Part shown: piece by piece, positions 11,445 through 23,046 of the stretch
Layout of the letters: each line of letters opens with the position of its first letter
How positions within the stretch are numbered: the stretch's first letter is position 1
Assembly (NCBI RefSeq): GCF_014529535.1
Contig: NW_023503608.1
Span: 5,630,501 to 5,694,500, forward strand
Direction of reading: 5' to 3'
DNA: 64,000 nucleotides
Origin: Bradysia coprophila
Lineage: Eukaryota; Arthropoda; Insecta; Diptera; Sciaridae
Notes under the pieces: model-generated
The model's database searches: none
Seen by the model: the letters and a program-made list of their open reading frames with translations, nothing else
What the model was told of the DNA's origin: nothing
Program-made: the position numbers and the translations under genes

Positions 11445-12702
11445 AACACGAATAGAAAGTAGCAGCGACATTAGTTTGTCATTTTGTAGATAAATCGACC
11501 TTCCTTCTTTGCCGCTTCACACAATTTTGGTGGTGTGCCCTCCCTCTCATGTTTGTAAGACAAAGCTTTGTGCAAAATCATTAACTTTTAGAAACATCAA
11601 GTGATCTGTTATTGACAATGATGACAAAAAGTCGAAGATTTGTTGTTATTCTGAGAGGCGCCATTTTAGGTGAGAAAATAATAATTTTCTTCCCTAAAAT
11701 GACGGGTTAGTCATATTGGGTGAGAAAATGATCATTTTCTCACCTAGAACGGCCGAATAACAAAACACGCTATTTATTTTATTTTCCTTAAAGTGGAAAA
11801 ATATGCGGATTTTCGCAAAACGCAAGCATCGAAAACGTTGTGTTCCCTGGGGCATAATAGGAAATTCCACCTTAAGCTAATTGGGCACCGCTTCGCTCTG
11901 GCCGCAAACTTTCGCTCTTGTGGAAATTTCCTATTTTGTCCCCTTGGTTAACAAATAACTATTTCACAACGCTGGCGAGAAAATAACCTCAGAAGAAACT
12001 TTGAGAGACATTGTTGTGAAAAACGTTCTGTTGACCTCAGGGAAAACTGGGAATAGTTTGGCGATTTTTATTATAACACGAATAGAAAGTAGCAGCGACA
12101 TTAGTTTGTCACTTTGTAGATAAATCGACCTTCCTTCTTTGCCGCTTCACACAATTTTGGTGGTGTGCCCTCCCTCTCATGTTTGTAAGACAAAGCTTTG
12201 TGCAAAATCATTAACTTTTAGAAACATCAAGTGATCTGTTATTGACAATGATGACAAAAAGTCGAAGATTTGTTGTTATTCTGAGAGGCGCCATTTTAGG
12301 TGAGAAAATAATAATTTTCTTCCCTAAAATGACGGGTTAGTCATATTGGGTGAGAAAATGATCATTTTCTCACCTAGAACGGCCGAATAACAAAACACGC
12401 TATTTATTTTATTTTCCTTAAAGTGGAAAAATATGCGGATTTTCGCAAAACGCAAGCATCAAAAACGTTGTGTTCCCTGGGGCATAATAGGAAATTCCAC
12501 CTTAAGCTAATTGGGCACCGCTTCGCTCTGGCCGCAAACTTTCGCTCTTGTGGAAATTTCCTATTTTGTCCCCTTGGTTAACAAATAACTATTTCACAAC
12601 GCTGGCGAGAAAATAACCTCAGAAGAAACTTTGAGAGACTTTGTTGTGAAAAACGTTCTGTTGACCTCAGGGAAAACTGGGAATAGTTTGGCGATTTTTA
12701 TT
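11445..12702. repeat. 630-bp tandem duplication, two copies
   Basis: The unit beginning AACACGAATAGAAAGT at 11445 starts again at 12075, giving a period of 630 bp. I found only three differences between the copies: T/C at about 11482/12112, G/A at about 11831/12461, and A/T near 12010/12640, or about 99.5% identity. Each unit contains a perfect 26-bp palindrome (11719-11744 and 12349-12374) within a larger imperfect inverted repeat, plus a second inverted repeat (ATAGGAAATTCCAC against GTGGAAATTTCCTAT). A diverged piece of the same family lies in a PI4-kinase intron near 46215. Confidence 0.95.
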
Positions 12703-15091
12703 TTTAAGACGCTTGCAGCCGAAGATGAACGATTTTCTGGGGTTTACAGAAAATTCTTTTTTTACAAACTAAAAAGAATTGGGAAATAACATATTCCATC
12801 AACTCAGAGAATTGACAATTTAATGGAAAAAATATTTGTTTCTCTTGTTGACATTTTCATATTTTGTCCAATGTAGGCCAAATGAACGTCAGTGAAATTT
12901 AGATTTACTTCCAAGTGTTTTCACAGCAACTTCCGAATCAGGAAATATGACGCAGTTTTCTTTTTCCCCAGAGTGGTCAGTGACCACTAGTCAGGTCACA
13001 CTTATTGAAGTGACAATTTTCAGGTATCTCTTCTATGTTTACAGTTTGTAGAAGAGATTCTAAAACATTTGAAAGGCATGTTTCAATGCAAAATGAATTA
13101 CGTTGATTACGTTTCTCACTCGAATCGAAATCAATTCCGCGTTAACTCTCCATTCAGAATTGAAATAATTTCAAAAAAATAATTCGCATTGTATGTAAAT
13201 AGTGAAGAAAATAAAAAGGCAAAATTATTCTAAATGCCTACGCATCGACGAGCTCCAAAAAAAATTATGAATGAAAAAAAAATTGTGTTAACTCATCGCT
13301 TTGAATGAAAAAATACACAAACGAATAAAAAATAAATTTAGCACAAATAAATTTTGATTTTTTACACGAACAGACCAGAAATTTGTTTTATTTTGTGCGC
13401 AAAAGACTTATTTATTCAGAAAGAAACATTTTCGTTCCCGAATCGTTTGTAAATCTTGGGATTACCAGTATTTATTTGAGTGTTTATATCAAAATTATTC
13501 TAAATTCTTCTTCTTTTCTTTATTTTATTATTATTTTCATTGAGCACATATACGCCCATCGTAAACCACAGAAAAAAGTTAATACTTTGCAACCAGTTAA
13601 AATACCTGTACACACAGTCGAATTGTGATGTGGATCAGTTTAGATTGTAGAGTGTGAGGGAAGATAGTGGGCGTCTTCTGGCTTGTGTGACAAGTATGGA
13701 ATGGCTTGCTCGTTATAAGAATATGTCAGTGACACCAGCATAATATTAATGTTGTTGTTATAGTAATTCAATTGATCCTTTCCTTAAGTGATATCAACAT
13801 CAACAAATACGATGTACATTAAAACAGAACCCTCGTCATCGTAAATGATGGTCACAAATGTTCAATAAAATGTAAGCATGGTCTCCATCAATACAGTCCA
13901 TGAAGATAAATTGAAGAAATGTTTTTTTAATTTAAAAAATTTTCATATGCAGCAGTGGGCTAGTCAGATCTGAATTGGAAAGGTTGAGAAATTTGTATAA
14001 AACACTTTTGTTCAATGCAGGAACTGGCGGATGTAGAATATTTTTAACGCATCGTCTACTACCGTTACCATTTCTGCCACCAAAAAAAATTTTTTTACTA
14101 TCTTTTGAATTACAAGCGTTTATGGTGACTAGTTTCTACGCATAGAATTACTTAAAAATCACACCATATTCAAACGTCATATTATACGCTCGAAACTATG
14201 TCACAATAAAACCGATTGTCTAACCGAAGTAAAACTGGACTACATGCTACCCATTTCAATTCATCAATTGAATAAACAATTGTCTTTCATTTCAATTAAT
14301 TAATTTCAATCAAAGAAAGGAGAGTACGTGTCGACAAAAAATGTTATGAATGAAAATCTTGAATGTGAAATTTTGGTTCGTTTTTTATTTCAATGAATGA
14401 ATTTCAATATATAAAACGATTTGAATGAATTACTATGCCGAGGAATTATTGTAATTGAATATCACAATTAAATTTAATCAATTTTATTTAGCGTCTAGCA
14501 TAATTACGTAGTCGCTTTTTTTCATGTATCGCTTCGTCAGTTTGTGAATATCGAGTGTGTGTATGGTTCGATTGGTGCATGCAAATACAATTGGAAAAAA
14601 CATAAATTGAGTTACATAAATATTATATTCAAGAAACTGATAGCACACAACAGCGAAATGAAATTATTATTTCTTAGATTAAATAAAAAAATTATTTTTA
14701 ATGGAGCCAATATCAGAAATTAGTGGATATTCGATACGAATTTTTGGGATTTACAATTTTCATCCAATTAACTAAAAGTTTTTCAGTAAGATGAAGGAAA
14801 TTTACAAACACCCGGCATTGTATTACATAATTAAATTTAAATTTCGTCGCTAATAGTGATCAACATTTTGTCAATTACCAAAATTCATTTCGCTTTTTCC
14901 ATAAATTTGTTAAAAGTTTTAATGAACGACAAACGTATCGCGTATCTGTAACTTTTTTTATAGTAACGCTCCAAGACAATTAGAAGCGCCGTTCTTTAAG
15001 AGAAAATCTAATTTTTTGCCTCCAATTTATATACTTATAGTCGAGGTTTGGAGTGGTAAGTAGTACATTACGTCCGAGATTCCAGATTTTT

Positions 15092-16136
15092 AGACCCGTA
15101 CGAAGTACTGGGGTCTTATAGGTTTACGCATACGTTTGTAACACGTCGAATTGGACTCCCTGAGTAAGGGGAAACCTATTGTGGTTGTCTAGAGATGCCA
15201 AATCCGCGAAAAAATAAATGTCCGTCTGTCCGTCTGTCCGTCTGTCCGTCTGCACGATAACTTGAGTAAAACGCATCCGATTTTGAAAATTCTTTTTTTT
15301 CCCGTTTGGTAATGTCAAAAGACAGGCTAAGTTCGAAGATGAGTGATTTTGGATCGACCCCTCCCGAGCTGTGGCCCAATAAGTGCTTTACGGTTTTTCG
15401 ACGATATCTCCGGACATTCAAACGTTACACTTGTAACTGATACGTCAAATAAAAGGTATTTACAATACCGATCGACAAAAAAAAAGTTTATGGAAATCGG
15501 ATGACCGACTCGTGAGTTAGACCCCTTGGTGTGGAACAGGCACAGGGCGGCAAGCAGTTTTTGCTTGTAGGTCGGCCACATTTGAACATATTTCGTCTGT
15601 TTTAGCTTTATTAGATAGGTACCAATCAGGGAAAAAATTTTTATGAAATTATGTTCTCCGGAGCGTGAGCTAGGTCTCTTGGAGTGATCTCTTATCTGGC
15701 TACTCGGAAGTACAATGAACGTGGTGTATTTTGTCAATATCTCGAGTAAATTTTGACCGAATTTCATGATTTTTTTTTTGTTTGAAAGGTATTAACGAAT
15801 GTAAAGCGTCGGTACTATTTCCGGTCTCCTAACAAAATGGCTGCTGGCGGCCATATTGGATTTTAGTAAAACGATATAAAGTGGGAAAAATGATGCTTAG
15901 AGAGTTTCTGTTAACATGGAAATAATGTGTTAAGGGTGAGGGGTTTCAGGGATTCCATATATGGACATCTATATATACCTATATACAGCTATATTGAGCT
16001 ATATACAGGCATATAGAGCTATATAATAGCATATTCCTCTGTGAAATGTTTATTTACAGTGAAATATAGGTAAATATAGCGGTACATAGCTGTTTAAATA
16101 GGAATTTATGAAATTTGACTTCGTACGGGGCTGTCT
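15092..16136. mobile_element. Putative ~1.05-kb element with GTCT/GTCC microsatellite
   Basis: The left end AGACCCGTACGAAGTAC and the right end read backwards (AGACAGCCCCGTACGAAGTC) are imperfect inverted repeats. Inside are a microsatellite of TGTCCGTC units (15219-15253), followed by CACGATAACTTGAGTAAAAC, and a TATA-rich stretch (15955-16030). I recall similar microsatellite-bearing repeats in other insect genomes but cannot verify this here. It has no recognisable coding region, and the boundaries are tentative. Confidence 0.5.
15219..15253. repeat. GTCT/GTCC microsatellite
   Basis: Four-plus tandem copies of the 8-bp unit TCTGTCCG inside the larger repeat element. Confidence 0.9.
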
Positions 16137-16401
16137 ATATTGCCTCCGGCAATTTAATTGTATATGATAACAAGGCAAAGAGTGGATAATGTAAGTGATT
16201 TAAAAGGAAGAATAGTTTTTCAGCAGAGAAGAAAATGAAGTAAGAGAAATGAAGAGTTTCACATTAAAGGCTTTTGATACGAATAGGTGTTTCGTACGGG
16301 TCGGCGTTAGCTATGTTTATTTAGACGACCTGAAGGGGAGTGCTGTATTCTTACAAAATTTCGTCAAAATATACATTTGGAACCTCGTACGTACAGTGCT
16401 T

Positions 16402-16470
16402 TACGTGATTATGGTCGGTAAATGTGAAAAATGTACTCAAAAAATTTCATTTGCCGACCAGAAGCACGTA
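16402..16470. repeat. Small foldback
   Basis: TACGTGATTATGGTCGGTAA and the downstream TTTGCCGACCAGAAGCACGT pair with few mismatches around a short AT-rich loop. It is non-coding and looks like a MITE remnant. Confidence 0.6.
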
Positions 16471-16597
16471 ATAAGAAATGTCACCAAAAAATAGATGTTC
16501 GTACACCTCCTCTTCTCTGTCGCAAAAAAATCAGTTAAATCTTCAAAACATTGAATGGAATAGTCAGAGGAATTTGTTAGTATAATGATTCCCAGTA

Positions 16598-16663
16598 TAT
16601 GATATTTTGGCATAAAATTTAAATTCGCTAAGGGATTTTCAAATTTTGCGCCAAAATATCATA
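16598..16663. repeat. Small foldback
   Basis: TATGATATTTTGGCATAAAA (left) pairs with the right arm TTTTGCGCCAAAATATCATA, with about two mismatches and a 20-nt loop. Confidence 0.65.
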
Positions 16664-17521
16664 ACCTGAAAATACTTTATTGATTGGAAACGTCGATGAC
16701 TTTCGAAACTCTAAAAAATCTCAAATATCTTCCGAACTAAAAAAACCCACTGTAGCGTTTTTTCGCTCCGCGTATGTGTTAGAGTTGTTTCGAAATGAAG
16801 AATTTTGCTCCTTTTTCGACCTATTAAAGAGCGTGAGTATCTTAAACACTAAACACTAACATTATTACCTAATTTTTGGTACAAAATCTTTTACTTCATT
16901 AGTTTTAATATATATCACGCCCGATATAATTAACAGTTATAGCTTTCAAATGAAAAGTTGTGTAATCGTCTTTTAAAGCACATAAGTCGATTTACGAGGT
17001 AAGATGCATTTCTGAGCCAATGTTTTTTAAAAATCTAGTCATAAGTCTTCAATGTTGATGATTTTTCTCTGAGTTTCTAAATCATTGAGAACTGCAAGCA
17101 TTTCTACCTGCGGGATGCCGCGTATTACTTTTTCTAAAACAAAATCTACTCGATCAACTGTATCGAAAAATATTTCAATTCAATTCATCATGTAATGAGC
17201 AATAGAGCAGAATTGAAGATCCACTTAAAAATCAAAGTCAAACTGGAGCTGATAAATTCCTTATCATTTGTATTAAAGTATAGGGTTACCAAGTAGCGTT
17301 CGCAAAGCACCTCTTATAAACACAACTAAACCTCATCTGAAAGTTAGAGAGTTTATGCGGGTAAGTCATGCTATTCGGTAGCCCTAATCATCGACAACAT
17401 CTTTATCTCGGACCTCATTCTTCAATACATTCAAAGTGTTTATCTCGGTAAATAAAAATAAATTTTAGCATCGCTTAGTCGACTGTCGAACAGTGAAGGT
17501 GATTTATTTTCTATTAAAAAT

Positions 17522-19219
17522 ATGAGTAGCAAAAATATTTTGTACGGCGGTGATTATGACCGGAAATTCGTATACAAATCGATGGGAGATTTTATCATGA
17601 ACTCTCTGCAAAGGAATGGCGACCGCAAAGTTTTGGTTAGTAGAACAAAGTAATAGAAATGTGTCTATCAGTAAATACCTATTGTAAACAAACAGATCAA
17701 TGCGGCTACCGGCCTTACCTGGACATCTCGAGAATTTCTGGATCAAGTGAAAAAGTACAGTAAAGTACTGTACGGCGCTGGAGTTCGCCGAAACAGTATA
17801 ATTGGGATTGTGTCAGAAAATCGACACGAAGTAGCGGCAATAATGTTTGCGTCACTGTGTTTAAATGCGATTACTGCTCCAATCAATTTTACATACACGA
17901 AAAGAGAGTTGAAACATTCATTGGACCTGTCAAAGCCGAGGCTAGTTTTTGTATCAGCATCTGTGCTGGATAATATCCAAGAAATCATCAATGAACTTCC
18001 TTACGTTGAAACGGTTATTTCCTTCGACAAAACATCATCTACGGATAGGAATTTGATTAACCTAGACGAACTTATGACCAGATATGAAGACCAAACGTTT
18101 GATTTTGAAAAATACATTCAGCAACCAATCAACATACGAGAGCAAACATCGATGATATTTCTATCAAGTGGAACTACAGGTTACTCAAAAGGAGTTGAAA
18201 AAAGTTGCGAAAACTTGTTTGTATGCTTCGAACAGTACGCACGCAATATAATGAACTTAAGTGACTTTGGCTACGACATAAACACACTCGTTCTGGGTCC
18301 ATGGTTTCATGTTATGGGTTTCACCAATTTATTTATCGTAATGTTCTCAGACAGATTTTGTTGTGTGTTTCTACCGAAATTTGAACCTCATCTGTTCCTG
18401 AAGGCAATCCAATCCTACAAAATAGCCTCAATTCCGATTCCACCGCCAATCGTCATTTTACTTGCCAAAAGTCCATTGGTGGACGAGTATGATATTTCTA
18501 CTGTAAAATATATTTTCACCGGCGCCGCTCCCCTATCCTATGATGTTGAAGAACAGATTGTGAAACGCTTCAAAAGTCAAATAAAAATTCTTCGCGGTTA
18601 CGGACTCTCGGAGGCGATTATTACACTTTACACGATAACAGTTCAAAATCCACCGCCGGCTTCTGTTGGCCAACTACTTAAAGGATGTTACGGGAAAGTT
18701 ATTGATGGTAACGGTAACGCTCTTGGCCCAAAAGTGGTAGGCGAAATTTGTCACAAGGGTCTTCTAGTGATGAAAGGTTATTTCAATAATCCAAAAGCAA
18801 CTTCTGAAAGTATTGATCGAGACGGATGGTTCCACACTGGTGATTTGGGCTATTACGACGAAGAGCATAATTTCTTCATCGTTGACCGGCTAAAAGAATT
18901 GATTAAGTACAAAGGATTTCAAGTGGCACCGGCCGAATTAGAGGGTCTATTACTTTCGAATCCAAAAATTAAAGACGCTGGAGTGATCGGAATCGATGAT
19001 GAGATTGCTGGTGAGCTCCCAATGGCATATGTAGTGAAGCAACCGAATTGTGAGATTACCGAAAAAGAAGTGAAAGATTTTGTTGCTGAACGTATTTCCA
19101 AATCGAAATGGATTCGAGGCGGAGTGAAATTCATCGATGAAATACCGAAGAATCCAAGCGGCAAGATTTTGCGTAGAAACTTAAGAGAATTATATAAGAG
19201 CACGAGAGCGAAATTGTAA
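17522..19219 (+). CDS. Peroxisomal acyl-CoA synthetase / luciferase-like AMP-binding enzyme, copy 1
   Basis: This enzyme would activate a carboxylic acid with ATP to an acyl-adenylate and then an acyl-CoA thioester. Exons are 17522-17635 (38 codons) and 17696-19219, with a 60-nt intron; donor GTTAGT, acceptor AACAG, phase 0; 545 residues, close to the roughly 550 of firefly luciferase and 4-coumarate-CoA ligase relatives. Visible motifs are the ATP-binding loop SSGTTGYSKG (about 195-204), GYGLSEA, HTGDLGYYDE with VDRLKELIKYKGFQVAPAEL, and the C-terminal catalytic lysine in NPSGKILRR. It ends in AKL, an accepted variant of the peroxisomal PTS1 signal. The substrate cannot be told from sequence. 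A sister gene follows 152 bp downstream in the same orientation. Both sit within the giant intron of eIF5B, on the opposite strand. Confidence 0.92.
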
Positions 19220-19371
19220 AGAAGTAACTGAATTATCAAGTTGTTAAATACAGATAAGCGATTGTTTATTACTTTTAAACTGTTTTTACTTGCACAGCAC
19301 GATAAAAACTAGTGGTCGTGAGATAGCAGATTATTTTCTTTCAGTTGAAAGATTTTATTTGAAGTGAGCAG

Positions 19372-21127
19372 ATGATTTTCGAAAATAATATCATTTGCAC
19401 AGGCACATATTCGAAGCCTCAATGTTCTTCACTGGGCGATCTTATTGTAAAAAATTTGAAGCGAAGACAAAATGAAGTCGTTTTGGTGATAAGAATCTTC
19501 TTTTCAAAATACATTTTCCCTTTTACACCCACTTCTTTCCTCAGATCAATGGGGTCACAGGGATTCAATGGCTAGGCAGTGACATCCTGGATTACAGCAT
19601 AAAAATTAGCAAATCACTTCATCATGAAGGCATCAAAGAAAATGACGTTGTTTCGATTCTATCAGACAATCGTTTTGAATTCATTGGAGTTGCGTTTGGG
19701 ACTATGCTTTTGAATGCCCATTTGGCACCCGTAAATTTCCATTATTCGAAAAGTTATCTATCAAACATTTTGGTTGACTTGACATCTGAATTTCTAATAT
19801 TTTTTCAGATGAACTGAGACATTCTTTGAGTTTGACAAAACCAAAAATTGTTTTCACTTCGGCACATGCTGCAAATTCGTTACTTGAACTCATCACCGAA
19901 ATGCCATTTATTCGACAGATCATACTTCTTGATGACCAGCCGGAAATTTCCAATGGTAAAACGATTTCGTTAAACAAATTTATTGCAGCTCATGAGTGTA
20001 AAACTTTCAACATTGAAAGCCATGTTTCTAATTCCGTTGACATGCGTCAACGCACGTCTATAATATTCTTGTCCAGCGGAACAACTGGAATCGCAAAAGG
20101 TTGCGAAATCAGTCAATACAACATGGCAGTGACCATTTATCCTTTAGAGAAATTGTTAGGATTTTTAAAGCAGTTCACAAGCCAAGTCGTAAACTTGAAC
20201 ATTTCGCCATGGTTTCATGTTATGGGGCATGTCCATATTTTTTCCAACCTACTGTCAGAATCGTTCGTTTGTGTCTTTTTACCAAAATTCGAACAAAGAC
20301 ATTTTTTGAAAGCTATCGAAATGTATAAGGTAAACGCAACCAGCGTACCACCACCAGTGATGACTTTTCTCTCAAAAAGTCCCATGATAGACGAATTCGA
20401 TTTAACGAGTCTGAAGATGATTTCGTCAGGTGGAGCCCCATTGAAACATCAAGTTGAAGAACTCATTAAAAAACGGTTCAAGGGCGGCTTGACTATATTC
20501 CAGGGCTATGGATTGACAGAGACAACGGCCGGTATAATTCGAAGTGTTTTTGGGAAAGAAACTCCAGGTAGCACAGGAATGGTCGAGGAAGGGATCTGTG
20601 TAAAAGTTATTGACGAAAAAGGAGTTGCGCTCGGTCCGAATAAAGTCGGCGAAATTTGTGCTAAAGGGAACAGGATAATGAAAGGATATTTGAATGATCC
20701 GAAAGCAACATCTGAAACTATTGATGCCGATGAATGGCTACACACTGGCGATTTGGGATATTATAATGAAGATTTTCAATTTTTCATAGTAGATCGGTTG
20801 AAGGAGCTGATAAAATATAAAGGCTTTCAAGTGGCACCAGCAGAACTGGAAGGACTATTACTAACCCATCCAAAGTGTAAAGATTGTGGTGTCATTGGCA
20901 TACCCGACGAAATTTGCGGTGAGCTTCCACTTGCCTTCGTTGTGAAGCAAGAAAACGTTGAGTTTGAAGAGAATGAGGTCATCGAATTTGTTAAAGAAAA
21001 TACTAGCAGTGCGAAATGGTTACGAGGTGGCGTAAAATTTATCGATGAAATTCCGAAGAACCCAAGTGGTAAAATATTGAGGAAAGAATTGAGAAAAATG
21101 TACAGAGACACAAAATCGAAATTGTAA
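19372..21127 (+). CDS. Peroxisomal acyl-CoA synthetase / luciferase-like AMP-binding enzyme, copy 2
   Basis: This is a tandem paralogue of the preceding gene. Exons are 19372-19485, 19545-19752 and 19809-21127, giving 546 residues. Exon 1 is 38 codons, exactly as in copy 1, and exon 2 starts ATCAATG in both. The second intron (19753-19808, 56 nt, splitting NFHYSK from NELRHS) is absent from copy 1, where the coding sequence runs straight through. Motifs are SSGTTGIAKG, GYGLTETTAG, HTGDLGYYNE, VDRLKELIKYKGFQVAPAEL and NPSGKILRK. The last residues are SKL, the canonical PTS1 peroxisomal import signal also found in beetle luciferases. Activity is expected to be ATP-dependent acyl-CoA formation on an unknown acid; the family link does not imply light production. 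A poly(A) signal lies at 21218. Confidence 0.92.
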
Positions 21128-21217
21128 TTATGATTTTCGTCACAAATACTTTGCAAATGCAATGTAGATTTACCTAAATAATCTTCCGTTCGAACTATTT
21201 TAGCCCACTCACAGTTC

Positions 21218-21223
21218 AATAAA
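21218..21223 (+). terminator. Poly(A) signal of ligase copy 2
   Basis: AATAAA lies 91 bp after the stop codon. Confidence 0.5.
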
Positions 21224-21770
21224 AAAATGTTATTTCTTTTCATAAATTGTGGTCATTTTTTCAATACATATAATCATAACATCGTACCGACTATCCCCAT
21301 GCGTACAAATCAACTCGATAAGAGACATTCTTTTTTTACAAGAAAATAAATAAAAACGAAGAGACGGACGAATTGTTATTGTTAATCAAGAATATCATTA
21401 AATTGACCTCGCATATCCATATACAATACCGCACGGAAAATACGTCCACCCACATATTATTCATGGAAGAAGAATAATAAAAAAACAACAATCCCGACGA
21501 CAATATTTTTTATGTCATTCGTTGTAAATTTAAATTAATTTTATGCTGATCAGGATATTCTCAATTCCGGGCTGTAGTTATCCCGCTCATAAATGCAAAC
21601 GATAGACAAGTAGCTTTATGAGGGACTGATAACTGCGTGGGCTGTAGATACTCGATCCATTAGTCAGCTAGAAGACTTTTTACTTCAAAATTTTGAGAAT
21701 TTCCTACCAAAGAAAACGAGGAAGTCATCCTCATAATCCTTATCCTTATCTGATAATCTGGTTATCTGGT

Positions 21771-21872
21771 AATCATCTGTTATCGAGAGAAATACGCGAA
21801 AACAATGAAGTAATAGAAACAGATTTTTTATCAAACACTAGGCGATTCTATAAACAAATGAAGTACCAGAGT
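21771..21872 (+). repeat. Dispersed ~100-bp repeat family, copy
   Basis: The head ATCATCTGTTATCGA and the tail AACAAATGAAGTACCAGA lie about 100 nt apart. An extra internal GAAGTAATAGA suggests a composite of two copies. Confidence 0.6.
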
Positions 21873-22964
21873 TGATGATGACATCGCGACATTCTGTTTA
21901 CCAAAAAGATATGAGTCAATCATAGGACATTGAACTTTGCATCATAACCAATCAAAAATTATCAACATTTTTTTTGATGAAATTAATTACGAGAGAGCAT
22001 TTGGTGAAAAACATCAAAAACTAAATGTGTTCATTACACGCAAGGCGTTAGGTTAGTTAAAAAAAATGATTAATCACCCGATCATGTCAACAAAATAGTC
22101 CAACAACAAAAACACATTTTACCAAATGACACATCACACAAATTAAAAAAAAAGATGTTACGCCGCAATGGTAATATGTAATCACATTGAAGAGTACGTA
22201 GCTTGTTTTACACTACGTACCGGAAGTTCACATCTCTTTCAACTATTAGTATACTAATTTTATATTCGTACCCGCAGTGTTTATAACAATAGGGGTAAAT
22301 GGCAATTACAATTTTCAGTTTCGTAAAACGTGGCAATAAATGACAGAGCATTTAGAGCATTTGTCATGGACTATAATTGGAAACATTTCCATTTTGATAT
22401 GGTTATGAAGTTGAGAATGTCGCCGATACTTTTCTGTGTTAACTTTGCACAGACAGCAAGGAGTTTAACAGGTTGAAATAATATCTCCATTTCATTGGTT
22501 AGACATATGTCAGGTCATACGTCAGTGAGCAAAACTGTCTTGCTCAAAACATTAAGTTATCTTTCAATTTCATAGTCGGTGCAGTCACCGATACTTATTT
22601 TCGCATTTATTTGGGAAAATAAGGACAATTAATTTTTAGTTGATGATGGTGGAGATATCAAAAAAAATGTGTTTTAACAAACCATCTCATCACTAAAATA
22701 ACAACGAATATATACAGTCATAATGGCTGACTGATGATAGATTGCTGTTTTTATAAATTAAGTTTGAGGGGAATGGGTTACATCAATTCTATTTTGGAAT
22801 TAAATTTTGTAATGAAGACACATGTGGTAAATCGTGATCCATAAGTTTTCAGTTTTTTTTTTTTTTTGCTACTGATAGAAGCAGCCGTAAATTAAAATAC
22901 GGCGACCCAAATCGATCATGTGACCGGCGTCAATTGACGGCGATTTTCTATTGCTATTTCAGTC

Positions 22965-23046
22965 CAGGGCTTACTTTAGAGAATTTTAATTCTGAATTCA
23001 GAATTTTCGGAATTTTCAGAATTAAAATTCTCTAAAGTAAGCCCTG
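22965..23046. mobile_element. 82-bp hAT-like palindromic MITE with 8-bp target duplication
   Basis: Two perfect 32-bp arms beginning CAGGGCTTACTTTAGAGAAT form almost the whole element, leaving a loop of about 18 nt. TTTCAGTC flanks both sides exactly (22957-22964 and 23047-23054). CAGGG ends and an 8-bp duplication are the hAT signature. It is non-coding. Relatives sharing the CAGGGCC ends lie at 55307-55488 and 59736-59865. Confidence 0.88.

Larger units (their letters stand above)
10224..17521. other. Middle part of the giant eIF5B intron, repeat-rich, no gene
   Basis: No supported gene. It holds a short TA microsatellite near 11175-11191, the 630-bp tandem duplication (11445-12702), the roughly 1.05-kb element with the GTCT/GTCC microsatellite (15092-16136) and two small foldbacks (16402-16470 and 16598-16663). 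Minus-strand frames at 15124-15767 lie inside that repeat and translate to unremarkable sequence. Confidence 0.6.

Noticed and set aside
15327..15767. 146-codon minus-strand open frame
   Set aside because: It lies wholly inside a repeat element, lacks recognisable domains, and overlaps other equally long frames in the same repeat.
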